In this document: positions 34,258 to 42,981 of the stretch, piece after piece | Layout of the letters: every line of letters starts with the position of its first letter | Position numbering within the stretch: the first letter of the stretch is position 1 | Source: Flavobacterium panici | Lineage (GTDB): Bacteria; Bacteroidota; Bacteroidia; Flavobacteriales; Flavobacteriaceae | Length of the DNA stretch: 51,555 nucleotides | Assembly: GCF_903819335.1 (NCBI RefSeq) | Contig: NZ_CAIJDE010000047.1 | Location: forward strand, 134,633 to 186,187 | Direction: 5' to 3' | Made by a program: the position numbers and the translations under genes | The notes under the pieces: model-generated | What the model was told of the DNA's origin: nothing | Databases searched by the model: none | What the model saw: only the letters and a program-made list of their open reading frames with translations

Positions 34258-34920
34258 ATGGAAAACAAGAACGAAGAAGTAACCCCTGAGAAAATCGATT
34301 CACCTACAACTGAAAATATTCAGCCCGCAGCAGAAAGTGTAAAAGCTGAAGAAAAAACACCAGCAAAAGCACCTGTTCGTAAAGCTGCTCCAGTTAAAAC
34401 TGCGACAACGGCTAAACCTGCATCAACAACTGCAAAACCTGCTGCAACAGCTGTAAAAAAACCAGCAGCTACAGCAAAAGCTCCGGCAGCATCTGTTTCA
34501 AAAACAGCTGTAACTACACCAAAACCGGCTGCACGCAGAGCTCCTGCTAAAAAAGTACTGACTCCAACTATTAAACCTGAGGCTGTAAAAACAGTGGTTA
34601 CAAAAACTGCTGTTACTGATGCAAAAAAAGAAAGCACAAATGAAGCAGCTACAACTGTAGAAACTGCTAAAAATAAATCTGATAAAAAAGTAAAGAAAGT
34701 GAAGGACAAAGAAAAGGACAAAGCGAAAAAGAAAGTAGCTAAGAAAAAAGAGAAAGCTAAAAAAGACAAGCAGAAAGAAAAAGCTAAGAAAGCAAAATTA
34801 AAAGCTGCAGCTAAGAAAAAAGAAAAAGCTAAAAAAGCAAAAGATAAAGCGAAAGCAAAAAAAATTGCTAAAAAGAAAGTGAAGTCTAAAAAGAAGGCTA
34901 AAGCTAAAAAGAAAAAATAA
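34258..34920 (+). CDS. histone H1-like Lys/Ala/Pro-rich protein
   Basis: A 220-residue low-complexity protein. The first 30 residues are acidic. Residues about 30-120 are Ala/Pro/Lys/Thr repeats (KPAATAKAP type), and 145-220 are almost only Lys and Ala with KKxKAKK repeats. Such AlgP/H1-like tails bind DNA or RNA and may compact the chromosome or act at high charge. It ends in a clear terminator. The antisense frame is open only because of the repeat codons. Confidence 0.85.
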   Translation: MENKNEEVTPEKIDSPTTENIQPAAESVKAEEKTPAKAPVRKAAPVKTATTAKPASTTAKPAATAVKKPAATAKAPAASVSKTAVTTPKPAARRAPAKKVLTPTIKPEAVKTVVTKTAVTDAKKESTNEAATTVETAKNKSDKKVKKVKDKEKDKAKKKVAKKKEKAKKDKQKEKAKKAKLKAAAKKKEKAKKAKDKAKAKKIAKKKVKSKKKAKAKKKK

Positions 34921-34929
34921 TATTTAAGA

Positions 34930-34963
34930 AAGGTTTGACTTTAATAAAGTTGAACCTTTTTTT
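34930..34963 (+). terminator. intrinsic terminator after the H1-like gene
   Basis: AAGGTTTGACTTT pairs with AAAGTTGAACCTT (34930-34958, wobble pairs included), followed by a T-run to 34963. Confidence 0.75.
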
Positions 34964-34973
34964 ATGCGTTCCA

Positions 34974-35130
34974 GTCATTGCGAGGAACGAAGCAACCGCA
35001 CTAGCAATAGGTACGTTACTCATAATAGTGAGATTGCTTCGTTCCTCGCAAGGACATACTGTGCGAAGAGCTTCGACTTCGCTCAGCCTGACAATCGTAA
35101 TTGTTATGTCACCCTGAGCGAAGTCGAAGG
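34974..35130. repeat. two neighbouring inverted repeats (families E and D)
   Basis: Family E: 'gtcattgcgaggaacgaagc' (34974-34995) with its complement at 35034-35054. Family D: 'cttcgacttcgctcagcctg' (35071-35091) with 'accctgagcgaagtcgaagg' (35111-35130). They sit between converging transcription units. Confidence 0.65.
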
Positions 35131-35147
35131 ACATATAGTAATGTGTT

Positions 35148-35181
35148 ACAATTAACAATTAACAATTAACAATTAACAATT
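35148..35181. repeat. tandem repeat, 7-base unit acaatta
   Basis: About five copies of ACAATTA in a row just after moaA. A slippage-prone array of unknown role. Confidence 0.7.
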
Positions 35182-35186
35182 GACTT

Positions 35187-36194
35187 TTACCCCCCAATCG
35201 CAATCATACTACGATTGTCAAAATGTTTCGCAGGATCGTTCATTTCATCAATTGTAACCATTCCGGCGCGGACTTTCTTTTTATTTTGAACAGATTCCGA
35301 AATTAGATTCGTGATTGATTCGCCATTTCTAAAAGGCGTTAAAAGATCTGTTTCTGAATTAGAGAAAAGACAATTTTTGATTTTTCCATCAGCCGTTAAA
35401 CGAATTCGGTTACAACTGTCGCAAAACGGATTTGTAATCGAACTTATGATTCCGAAATCACCTTGAAAACCTTTTATTTTATACGTTCTGGCCGTGAAGT
35501 TTTTTTCATCTTCCAGTTTTTGAATTTCATCTTCAGCAAAAGTATTTCCAACCAAAGATAAAATCTCATTTTGCGAAACCATTTTGCTTCTGTCCCACTC
35601 GTTTCCTGCAAAAGGCATAAACTCAATAAACCTTACTGAAATAGGCAGAAATTGTGTTAGTTTAACAAAATCAACAATTTCATTATCATTAAAACCTTTC
35701 ATTAAAACTACATTTACTTTGACTTGAAAATCATGATTCAAAAGTAAATGCAGATTATCTACAACCTTTTCAAATTGATTTCTGAGCGTTATAGAATGGA
35801 ATTTAGACGAAACCAAAGTATCTAAACTCAAATTGATCTTTTTGACATTAAACTGCTTTAAAACATCTATATGCCGATCGATTAAAATTCCGTTTGTAGT
35901 TATCGAAAGTGAAATATTTAAAGCAGCTAATTTTGCGATTATCTCTGGAAAGTCTTTTCGTAAAAGTGGTTCTCCGCCCGTTAATCTAATTTTGTCAACA
36001 CCATTTTGTGCGAAAGTCTGAGCGATACCAAAAATCTCGTCGGCTGTCATTAAACTAGCTTTAGGAGAAAGCGCAATTCCGTCGGCCGGCATGCAATACG
36101 TACAACGCAGGTTGCATTTTTCCAGCAGCGAAATTCGCAGATAGTTGTGTCTGCGCCCAAAAACATCCGTCAAAATTGTGTTAGAGGCTGTCAT
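35187..36194 (-). CDS. moaA: GTP 3',8-cyclase MoaA
   Basis: The radical-SAM enzyme that starts molybdenum cofactor synthesis by turning GTP into 3',8-cyclo-dihydro-GTP. The N-terminal [4Fe-4S]/SAM motif CNLRCTYCMP (near residue 27) and the C-terminal cluster motif CDSCNRIRLTADGKIKNCLF are both intact. It normally ends in GG; here the protein ends MIAIGG, as needed for activity. At 335 residues it has family length. It overlaps moaCB by 14 bases and is the last gene of the moaE-moaCB-moaA run. Confidence 0.95.
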   Translation of the reverse strand: MTASNTILTDVFGRRHNYLRISLLEKCNLRCTYCMPADGIALSPKASLMTADEIFGIAQTFAQNGVDKIRLTGGEPLLRKDFPEIIAKLAALNISLSITTNGILIDRHIDVLKQFNVKKINLSLDTLVSSKFHSITLRNQFEKVVDNLHLLLNHDFQVKVNVVLMKGFNDNEIVDFVKLTQFLPISVRFIEFMPFAGNEWDRSKMVSQNEILSLVGNTFAEDEIQKLEDEKNFTARTYKIKGFQGDFGIISSITNPFCDSCNRIRLTADGKIKNCLFSNSETDLLTPFRNGESITNLISESVQNKKKVRAGMVTIDEMNDPAKHFDNRSMIAIGG

Positions 36195-37095
36195 GATTTT
36201 TTCCTTTTAAAATATGAAAGACGTGCATTACATGCGGAAACACAGCGTCCATCGATTCTCTCGCTCCGTTTGTGGAACCAGGCAAAGCCAAAACTAAACT
36301 TTTACCCAAAGTTCCGGCTACAGTTCTCGAAAGCATGGCATACGGCATTCTTTGTTGTCCGTAATCGCGAATTGCTTCTTCGATTCCGGGAATTCTGCTT
36401 TCTAATATTGGCGATAAAGCTTCCGGCGTTACATCTCTTGGAGATAATCCAGTTCCGCCCGTAAAAATCACCAATTGATTATCTTTTGCGTAAGCTTTTG
36501 TTTTTTCCTGAATAATATCCAATTCATCAGGAATAATTTCATAATGAGAAGTTTCAACTCCGTATGAATCTAATTTTTCTACAATAATTTTTCCGGAACG
36601 ATCTTCTTTATCTCCTGTAAAAATCGAATCAGAACAAACAAAAACCGCCGCTTTTATCGCATACGGAAATTTATTTTTGAAAGAAGATTTTCCGCCTTCT
36701 TTATTAATCAATTTAATGGTTGAAATTTCGATTTCTTTATCAATTGGTTTCAGCATATCGTACATTGTCAATGCGACAATCGATGCGCCATGCATGGCTT
36801 CAACCTCAACTCCGGTTTTATAAACGGTTTTTACATTGAAGATAATCTGAATCTCCAATCCTTCAATTTTATATTCAACCGAAGTAAATTCAATTGGAAG
36901 CGGGTGACAATCCGGAATAGACAAATGGGTATTTTTTACCGCAAATAATCCTGCCGTTTTTGCCATTTCGAGCACATTTCCTTTCGGAACCAAATTGTTC
37001 ACCACAGCGTCAATCGTTTCTTGTCTGCTGACTTTTACAATTGCTGTTGCGGTTGCTTTTCTTAATGTGCTTATTTTATGCGTAATATCTACCAT
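36181..37095 (-). CDS. bifunctional MoaC/MoaB molybdenum cofactor protein
   Basis: A fusion. Residues about 1-150 are MoaC, the cyclic pyranopterin monophosphate synthase that acts after MoaA (PDCHPLPIEFTSVEYK; VEAMHGASIVALTMYDMLKP; NKEGGKSS). Residues about 155-304 are MoaB/MogA, the molybdopterin adenylyltransferase type (CSDSIFTGDKEDRSG; VIFTGGTGLSPRDVTPEAL; LPGSTNGARESMD). It starts 9 bases after moaE and overlaps moaA. The fusion joins early and late steps of the pathway. Confidence 0.94.
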   Translation of the reverse strand: MVDITHKISTLRKATATAIVKVSRQETIDAVVNNLVPKGNVLEMAKTAGLFAVKNTHLSIPDCHPLPIEFTSVEYKIEGLEIQIIFNVKTVYKTGVEVEAMHGASIVALTMYDMLKPIDKEIEISTIKLINKEGGKSSFKNKFPYAIKAAVFVCSDSIFTGDKEDRSGKIIVEKLDSYGVETSHYEIIPDELDIIQEKTKAYAKDNQLVIFTGGTGLSPRDVTPEALSPILESRIPGIEEAIRDYGQQRMPYAMLSRTVAGTLGKSLVLALPGSTNGARESMDAVFPHVMHVFHILKGKNHDSL

Positions 37096-37104
37096 TCTGT
37101 TTTA

Positions 37105-37536
37105 TTAGGTATTTTGTTTCCAGGTGAATGTATCGTTTTCAAACATTTCTTTACCAAAAATCGGCACATCGGTTTTAATCCAGTTTACGATCGCTTCTGT
37201 TGCTTCATAAACTTGTTTGCGACGTGTTGCCGAAACAAACACAAACAAACAAATTTCACCTGCTTTTACAACGCCCAAACTATGGTAAATGTGCATGCAG
37301 GTTAAATCGAATTTAGCGAAAGCTTTTTCGCGAATGGTATGCAAAGCTTCATTTGCCATATCAGTATAAGCTGAATAATCAATCGCCACGACTGTATTAT
37401 CGTGAATTACATCGGCACGAACTTGTCCCAAAAAAATATTGTGCGCCCCAATTGTATGTTTCGATTGATGTTTCGCAATCGACTCGGCTATAAATTCAGG
37501 AGAAATTGGTCCTTCTACAAATACATTTTTACTCAT
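37105..37536 (-). CDS. moaE: molybdopterin synthase catalytic subunit MoaE
   Basis: The large subunit of molybdopterin synthase, which uses MoaD thiocarboxylate to add the two sulfurs of the dithiolene. Marks are GAHNIFLGQVRAD, VAIDYSAYTDMANEAL, HSLGVVKAGEICLFVFVSATRR and EAIVNWIKTDVPIFGKE. At 143 residues it has family length. It leads the moaE-moaCB-moaA run. Confidence 0.94.
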   Translation of the reverse strand: MSKNVFVEGPISPEFIAESIAKHQSKHTIGAHNIFLGQVRADVIHDNTVVAIDYSAYTDMANEALHTIREKAFAKFDLTCMHIYHSLGVVKAGEICLFVFVSATRRKQVYEATEAIVNWIKTDVPIFGKEMFENDTFTWKQNT

Positions 37537-37548
37537 TTTTTATGTTTT

Positions 37549-37753
37549 TTTTTTGCCACAGATTATATGGATTAAAATGATTTTTTCTTTTGCCACGAAT
37601 TACACTAATTTTCACTAATTAAAATCTGTAGTAAAGAGAATTAACCTCAATATTGTCATTTCGACGAAGGAGAAATCTTCGCAAGAAACTCCGCAGTAAT
37701 TCGCTTATCTTTGTCGAGCTACTTACGAAGATTTCTCCTTCGTCGAAATGACA
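37549..37753. repeat. repeat island between moeB and moaE
   Basis: A 'gccacagattatatggatt' segment and a family A segment (37583-37620) are followed by a family C inverted repeat 'tgtcatttcgacgaaggaga' (37654-37687 with 37723-37753). It splits the Moco genes into two runs. Family C is nearly identical to 9524-9622. Confidence 0.65.
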
Positions 37754-37782
37754 AACTATAACGAACATTTTAAAGTTTGTGG

Positions 37783-38853
37783 CTATATTTTTATTTCTTC
37801 TTTCAATATATCTTTCATTGCTAAAACTCCGCCAGCAATGCTTTTTATCTTTTTAAATTGATGCTTTTGAAGCAATTCTGCTCCGATTTTACTTCTAATT
37901 CCGGATTGACAGAAAACATAAATCTTCTGGTTTTTATCCAGTTTTTCAATTTCATTTTCTAGATACAGCAAAGTAATCTGAATTTGATTTTTTAAACTGA
38001 TTTTTGGCAATTCGTGCGCGTTTCTAACATCCAGAAATAAAACGGAATCATTGTTTATTTCATCCAAAATCGATTCAAATTTTATTTCTTCAACTTCAGA
38101 TTTATTATATTTTTCTTCGAATGATTCTCTGCTTATTAACTGAAAATTACTTTTATCAAAATCATATTTTTGCTGTTCGTTGTTGAGGATATTATAAACT
38201 AATATTTTACCGCTTAAAACTTCACCAATTCCGAGAATCATTTTTAGGACTTCATTTGCCTGAAACATTCCGATAATTCCAACCGAAATTCCAATTACTC
38301 CGGCATCTTCACAATTTAAAGCATTGTTATTTTCATCTGGATATAAACATCTGTATGTTGGTCCGTTTTGATAATTGAAAACTGAAACCTGTCCCTGAAA
38401 TCTAAAAATCGATCCGTAAACCATTGGTTTATTGGTTACCAAACAAGCATCATTTATTAAATATTTAATCGAAATATTATCTGTTGCATCAACAATAATA
38501 TCATATTTTTCAAATAACGAAATGGCATTTTTACCTGATAATTTCTCCGCAAAAGCATTGACTTTTACCAGCGGATTCAATTCTGAAATCATCAGTTTTA
38601 CTTCTTCCACTTTTGATTTTCCAACAGCCGAACTTTTGTAAATCACCTGACGATGCAGATTTGAAATCTCAATAACATCATCATCTACAATTCCAATTTC
38701 GCCAACTCCGGCTGCAGCCAAATAAGGCAAAATTGCCGCGCCCAAACCTCCGGCACCGATAACCAAAACTTTCGCTTTCGATAATTTGTACTGACCATCC
38801 TCTCCTATTTCAGGAAGAATCATTTGTCGGTTATATCGGTTTGATGCACTCAT
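37783..38853 (-). CDS. moeB: molybdopterin-synthase adenylyltransferase MoeB with rhodanese domain
   Basis: It activates the C-terminus of MoaD by adenylation. Residues about 1-235 are the ThiF/E1-like domain (GAGGLGAAILPYLAAAGVGEIGIVDDDVIEISNLHRQVIY; DATDN). Residues about 255-356 are a rhodanese domain with active-site CQSGIRS. The pair of CxxC zinc sites usual in MoeB is not visible. At 356 residues it matches MoeB-rhodanese (MoeZ-like) proteins. The rhodanese part probably passes sulfur to MoaD, encoded 10 bases upstream. Confidence 0.92.
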   Translation of the reverse strand: MSASNRYNRQMILPEIGEDGQYKLSKAKVLVIGAGGLGAAILPYLAAAGVGEIGIVDDDVIEISNLHRQVIYKSSAVGKSKVEEVKLMISELNPLVKVNAFAEKLSGKNAISLFEKYDIIVDATDNISIKYLINDACLVTNKPMVYGSIFRFQGQVSVFNYQNGPTYRCLYPDENNNALNCEDAGVIGISVGIIGMFQANEVLKMILGIGEVLSGKILVYNILNNEQQKYDFDKSNFQLISRESFEEKYNKSEVEEIKFESILDEINNDSVLFLDVRNAHELPKISLKNQIQITLLYLENEIEKLDKNQKIYVFCQSGIRSKIGAELLQKHQFKKIKSIAGGVLAMKDILKEEIKI

Positions 38854-38863
38854 AAATTAATTT

Positions 38864-39103
38864 TTAACCTCCGGCAAACGGTGGTAATAAAGCAACAATA
38901 TCACTTGTTTGTAAATTGTAATCTGCTGCTTTTGAAACTATTTTTTGATTTACTGCTACACTGAAAGAAAGCGATTCAAATTGATATTTTTCGTTTAAAT
39001 CCTGCAATAGTTTTTGCAGAGACAATTCTTCGGAAAAAGATAACTTTTCGAACTCACATTTTGTCTTTTCGGCAACAGCCCCAAAATATTTAATCTCGAT
39101 CAT
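38864..39103 (-). CDS. moaD: molybdopterin synthase sulfur carrier subunit MoaD
   Basis: A 79-residue ubiquitin-like protein ending in PPFAGG. The C-terminal GG is adenylated by MoeB and then carries the sulfur used by MoaE. It lies between cobA (2-base gap) and moeB (10-base gap) in one operon. Confidence 0.93.
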   Translation of the reverse strand: MIEIKYFGAVAEKTKCEFEKLSFSEELSLQKLLQDLNEKYQFESLSFSVAVNQKIVSKAADYNLQTSDIVALLPPFAGG

Positions 39104-39105
39104 TT

Positions 39106-39894
39106 TTATAAATTTAAATTTTGAAAAATGAATTCATCTTCAAAATGTTCCTGAAAATAGGAAATCCAGCTTGAAGTGTTTCTCACTACTTCACCAATCA
39201 CAATAATTGCGGGCGATGATATATTTTTTTCAACAACCAATTTAGTGATTGTATTGATAGTTCCAACCACTTTTTGTTCTGAATTTTTTGTTCCGTTTTG
39301 AATAATAGCGATGGGTAAATCGTCATTTCTGTTTTCCTGATAAATAGAAATTATTTCATCCAATTTATGCATTCCCATCAAAATAACCACGGTCGCCGCC
39401 GATTTTGACGCTAAAAGAACATCTTTTGATAATTTATGATCGGAAGTTGTTCCGGTAATTACCCAAAAACTTTCGGCTACTTTGCGCTGTGTCAAACTAA
39501 TTCCAACGGAAGCAGGAACACCCAAAGCAGATGAAATTCCGGGAACGATAGCAGTTTCAATTTCAAATTCTTCTGCGAACTCGATTTCTTCGCTTCCTCT
39601 TCCAAAAACAAACGGATCTCCGCCTTTTAATCTTACCACATGTCCGTGACTTTTTGCCATCGAAACAATCAAATCGTTAATCTGGTCCTGCGTATAAGCG
39701 TGACAGCCTAAACGTTTTCCAACAAAAACAATTTCTGCATTTGATGCATATTTTAATAATTCTTCATTTACCAAAGCATCATACAAAACTACATCGGCAC
39801 TTTTTAAAGCTTTAATCGCTTTCATCGTAATCAATTCAACGTCGCCCGGACCTGCGCCCACAATCGTTAATTTTGGTGTTTTTAAGTTTTGCAT
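39106..39894 (-). CDS. cobA: uroporphyrinogen-III C-methyltransferase
   Basis: It methylates uroporphyrinogen III twice to precorrin-2, the first step to siroheme. Marks are LTIVGAGPGDVELITMKAIKAL, VVRLKGGDPFVFGRGSEE, VPGISSALGVPASVGISLTQR and VILMGMHKL. At 262 residues it lacks the oxidase/ferrochelatase part of CysG. Next to Moco genes and with NirB in the window, it most likely supplies siroheme for nitrite reductase. Confidence 0.95.
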   Translation of the reverse strand: MQNLKTPKLTIVGAGPGDVELITMKAIKALKSADVVLYDALVNEELLKYASNAEIVFVGKRLGCHAYTQDQINDLIVSMAKSHGHVVRLKGGDPFVFGRGSEEIEFAEEFEIETAIVPGISSALGVPASVGISLTQRKVAESFWVITGTTSDHKLSKDVLLASKSAATVVILMGMHKLDEIISIYQENRNDDLPIAIIQNGTKNSEQKVVGTINTITKLVVEKNISSPAIIVIGEVVRNTSSWISYFQEHFEDEFIFQNLNL

Positions 39895-39899
39895 AATCT

Positions 39900-40469
39900 C
39901 TAACTTAAATTGATATTCAGATCATTTAATTCGTCGGCCGAATTAATATTCGTCAAAGGAAAGTTTTCACTTTCTTCTATATTCAAAATTTGATGCGGCA
40001 CTTTGGCCAATAAATCCATCATTTTTAATTCATCAGAATCAATCGCATTTTTAATAACCGGAACAATCTTTTTTGAATAAATCCCAATTAATGGATGCGT
40101 TTTACTTTCTGAAGCAAAAACGGTAATTCCGGCTTCTTCTGTATGTTTTGAAATTAATTCCTGTAATAATTCAGTAGAAATCAACGGAATATCACAGCTT
40201 AAAATCAAATTGAATTCGGTTTCAGAATGGGATAAGGCGGTATAAATTCCGCCTAACGGACCTTTATCTGAAATAATATCGGGTATTTTTTCATACGGCA
40301 GATAATCGTATTCTTTTGATGCCGTAATCAGTTTTATTTGTTCTGTAATAGGCAAAATTGCCTTAATTATATGTTCTATAAATGGTTTTTCCTGAAACAG
40401 CACTAATCCTTTTTCAGACTGCATTCTGGAGCTTTTTCCACCGCAAAGAATAAATGTTGATATATTCAT
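39900..40469 (-). CDS. mobA: molybdenum cofactor guanylyltransferase MobA
   Basis: It adds GMP to Moco to make the guanine dinucleotide form needed by the NasA/NapA-like enzymes of this window. The N-terminal nucleotide-binding signature ILCGGKSSRMQSEKGLVLFQEKPFIEHI and SCDIPLISTELLQEL are clear. I start at ATG 40469 (189 residues); a GTG at 40493 lies in a dispersed repeat. cobA follows after 5 bases. Confidence 0.92.
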   Translation of the reverse strand: MNISTFILCGGKSSRMQSEKGLVLFQEKPFIEHIIKAILPITEQIKLITASKEYDYLPYEKIPDIISDKGPLGGIYTALSHSETEFNLILSCDIPLISTELLQELISKHTEEAGITVFASESKTHPLIGIYSKKIVPVIKNAIDSDELKMMDLLAKVPHQILNIEESENFPLTNINSADELNDLNINLS

Positions 40470-40485
40470 AGTTTCTTTTGTTTCA

Positions 40486-40710
40486 AATTTCACGTTTCAA
40501 GTTTTGCTCGCATTTGTCAGGCTGAGCGAAGTCGAAGCCCACGTTCCAATTGGAGCGCCCTTCGACTTCGCTCAGGGTGACATTTTTTACTTCAAGGTTT
40601 TGCCAATCTGTCTCCAGCGGTTGAAACCGCTGGCTATGTTTATTTAGCAATCTTTTACATTTGCTTTTCAAATATTGCCCGAGGTTTCAACCTCGGGGAC
40701 GTATTATGAG
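40486..40710. repeat. repeat island before mobA
   Basis: From left to right: a 'tttcaaatttcacgtttcaa' tract, a family D pair (40515-40540 with 40558-40582), a hairpin CCAGCGGTTGAAACCGCTGG (40614-40633) and a perfect hairpin CCCGAGGTTTCAACCTCGGG (40678-40697). No gene is visible. Confidence 0.65.
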
Positions 40711-40729
40711 CGATTTTTGTTTTTCAATC

Positions 40730-41476
40730 TCAAGGAAAAATCAATTTGACACTTGCCATCAAAATTACTGTTCCTAAAACCATTTTTAATGTTCTGTTAG
40801 AGAAAGAGCCGCTTCCGTAAAATCCGCCTAACATTCCTCCTATTACTGCAATCGGAACCAAATAGAAACTTTCCATCGGGATTGTTTTTCCACCTAAAAA
40901 GAATCCTAACATTCCGGCTGTTGAATTCACAAATATGAATAAACTCGAAACCGCTGCCGATTCTTTTACCGATGCCCATCCTAAAAATAATAATATCGGA
41001 CTCAGGATGATTCCCCCGCCAATTCCTAACATTCCTGACAATAAACCTATCGCAAAACCAATTACCAATGCGATTGGAAGATTGATTTTTACTTCTTCTT
41101 TTTCTTTAAAATTAAATACCCCAAACAATCTTAGCGCTGCGAAAACCAATACAATTCCTAAAACTATTTTATAAATCGCATTATCTAAAGTTATAAAACC
41201 TCCAATAAATGCTGCAGGAATCGAGGCTACCGCAAACGGATAAAAGAGCTTTGGTTTGAAATAATTCTTTCTATAATAAAACAAAAACGAAATACTCGAA
41301 ACAAACAAATTCAACAACAAAGCCGAAGGTTTCATAATCGAAATTGGAAAAGCAAAAATGCTCATCAAAGCCAAATACCCCGATGCGCCGCCATGACCAA
41401 CGCTGGAATATAAAAACGCAATAACGATTAATGCGAAACTGAATAGTAATATGTTTTCGGAACTTAATAGGTTCAT
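40730..41476 (-). CDS. sulfite exporter TauE/SafE family (TSUP) membrane protein
   Basis: A 248-residue protein with about eight hydrophobic segments and two half repeats (VGHGGASGYLALM near the N-terminus and GMLGIGGGIILSPILLF near residue 150), the marks of the TSUP permease family. Members move sulfonates, sulfite or organic acids. In a Moco operon it could handle a sulfur or molybdate-related anion, but no substrate is readable. Confidence 0.87.
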   Translation of the reverse strand: MNLLSSENILLFSFALIVIAFLYSSVGHGGASGYLALMSIFAFPISIMKPSALLLNLFVSSISFLFYYRKNYFKPKLFYPFAVASIPAAFIGGFITLDNAIYKIVLGIVLVFAALRLFGVFNFKEKEEVKINLPIALVIGFAIGLLSGMLGIGGGIILSPILLFLGWASVKESAAVSSLFIFVNSTAGMLGFFLGGKTIPMESFYLVPIAVIGGMLGGFYGSGSFSNRTLKMVLGTVILMASVKLIFP

Positions 41477-41646
41477 TTTTTTTTTTGTTTATTTTGTTTC
41501 AGGTTTAAAGTTTCAAGTTGTCAAGCTATATGTTTAAAATTACACACTGCTTTTCATCCTTAATAACAAAAATCTATTTTCTATATTCTTTATTCTATTT
41601 TCTTATTCTAAAAATCTAAAATCAACAATCTAAAATCTAAAATTTC

Positions 41647-42819
41647 TTAATCAATCGGCAATAATGTAACTAACTGTCCTTTTTTATATTCCTGAATATC
41701 TTCCGGAACAATAAGTAAGCTATTGGCTACGGCAAAAGTGTTCAGCATTGCGGAACTTTGTCCGTCGAGAACGGTGACTTTTGTTTCGTCGTATTTTGCT
41801 TTTAAGAATAATGTTTTTCCTGTATTGTTCTTAATATCCGAATTTAATTTTCGAACTACTTTTGTTTTATGAATTTCTGAAAATCCTAGTTTGTTTTTAA
41901 TTGCGGGCGAAACGTAAATGTAAAAATTCGTTAGCGATGAAGCTGGATTTCCGGGTAAAGCGAAAACTAAGGTTTCCTTTTTTGAACCGAAAAACATTGG
42001 TTTTCCAGGTCTCTGATTGATTTTATAAAACAATTCCTGAACGCCGTTTTGCAATAAAGCTTCTTTTACAAAATCATAATCGCCAACTGAAATTCCGCCG
42101 GAAATTAAAACAACATCGTATTTTTTCAGAATACTTTTAAGCGCATTTTTTGTCGCTTTTAAATTATCTTTTACTCTGTAAACTTTTGTCTTTTTGATTC
42201 CGATAGTTTCAAGAGCCGCTTCCAGCATAAATGAATTACTTTCGAAAATTTTTCCTTTTTTAAGGTTTTTTCCTGGTTGTACTAATTCATTTCCGGTAAC
42301 TAAAATCGCTACTTTCGGTTTTTTGTAAACCTCTACTTCTGTAATTCCTAAACAGGCCAGAAATCCAATCGCTGCGGGCGTTATTAAAGTATTGGCTTCA
42401 AAAACTACAGCATCTTTCGCAATTTGTTCTCCTTTCGGGCGAACATTTGAATGTTTTTCAGGCATTGTGGCAATCAAAATAGAATTTTTATTTGCCATTA
42501 CATGTTCCTGCATCACTACAGTATCTGCATTATCTGGAACAAATGCGCCTGTAAATATTCGAATTGCTTCGTTTGCTTTTAATTTTACATTTGAATGATC
42601 TCCAGCCTGTGAAGTCCCAACAATATCATATTGATGTTTGATGCTGTGCGTAAAGGCATATCCGTCCATAGCCGACTGGCGAAACGGCGGCATGTCGATT
42701 GGCGAAATTACTTTTTCTGCCAAAACATATCCTAACGCTTTGCTAACCGAAATTAGCTTTGTCGACATTTTATTGCTGTTCGCCTCAATAATCGCTATAG
42801 CATCTTCTACTTTAATCAT
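41647..42819 (-). CDS. moeA: molybdopterin molybdenumtransferase MoeA
   Basis: It inserts molybdate into adenylylated molybdopterin. Marks are PPFRQSAMDGYAF, AIRIFTGAFVPDNADTVVMQEHV, LVTGNELV, VLISGGISVGDYDFVKEAL, QRPGKPMFFGSK and ALPGNPASSLTNF. I start at ATG 42819 (390 residues), not the TTG at 42840, because the latter falls only about ten bases behind the predicted transcription start. The promoter carries the nitrate-type heptamers. Confidence 0.94.
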   Translation of the reverse strand: MIKVEDAIAIIEANSNKMSTKLISVSKALGYVLAEKVISPIDMPPFRQSAMDGYAFTHSIKHQYDIVGTSQAGDHSNVKLKANEAIRIFTGAFVPDNADTVVMQEHVMANKNSILIATMPEKHSNVRPKGEQIAKDAVVFEANTLITPAAIGFLACLGITEVEVYKKPKVAILVTGNELVQPGKNLKKGKIFESNSFMLEAALETIGIKKTKVYRVKDNLKATKNALKSILKKYDVVLISGGISVGDYDFVKEALLQNGVQELFYKINQRPGKPMFFGSKKETLVFALPGNPASSLTNFYIYVSPAIKNKLGFSEIHKTKVVRKLNSDIKNNTGKTLFLKAKYDETKVTVLDGQSSAMLNTFAVANSLLIVPEDIQEYKKGQLVTLLPID

Positions 42820-42840
42820 TCGTGTTATTTTTATAAGCAA

Positions 42841-42869
42841 AAAATACTTATTACAAATATAAGTATTTT
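42841..42869 (-). promoter_or_regulatory. moeA promoter within an inverted repeat
   Basis: Arms AAAATACTTAT (42841-42851) and ATAAGTATTTT (42859-42869) are perfect complements 7 bases apart. On the minus strand they contain TACTTAT overlapping the -7 box TATATTTG (42861-42854), the same layout as the nirB promoter. Confidence 0.55.
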
Positions 42870-42981
42870 TACTTAGTTAAATCAATTAAGTACCTAAATT
42901 TTTTAAAAATATAAATTTAGCTTAATTCTTTTAAATACCGAGCGAAAAAATCAAATAGCTTTTAAAGTTGAAGTGTTTGAT

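Noticed and set aside
34320..34769. Antisense frame of 149 codons opposite the H1-like gene
   Set aside because: It results from the Lys/Ala codon repeats of the true gene read backwards; no family, no promoter.
34935..35158. Short frames on both strands after the H1-like gene
   Set aside because: They are translations of repeat families D and E.
40483..40671. Frame of 62 codons between mobA and the TSUP gene
   Set aside because: It consists of dispersed repeats (families D and the CCAGCGG hairpin) and overlaps the mobA start region.
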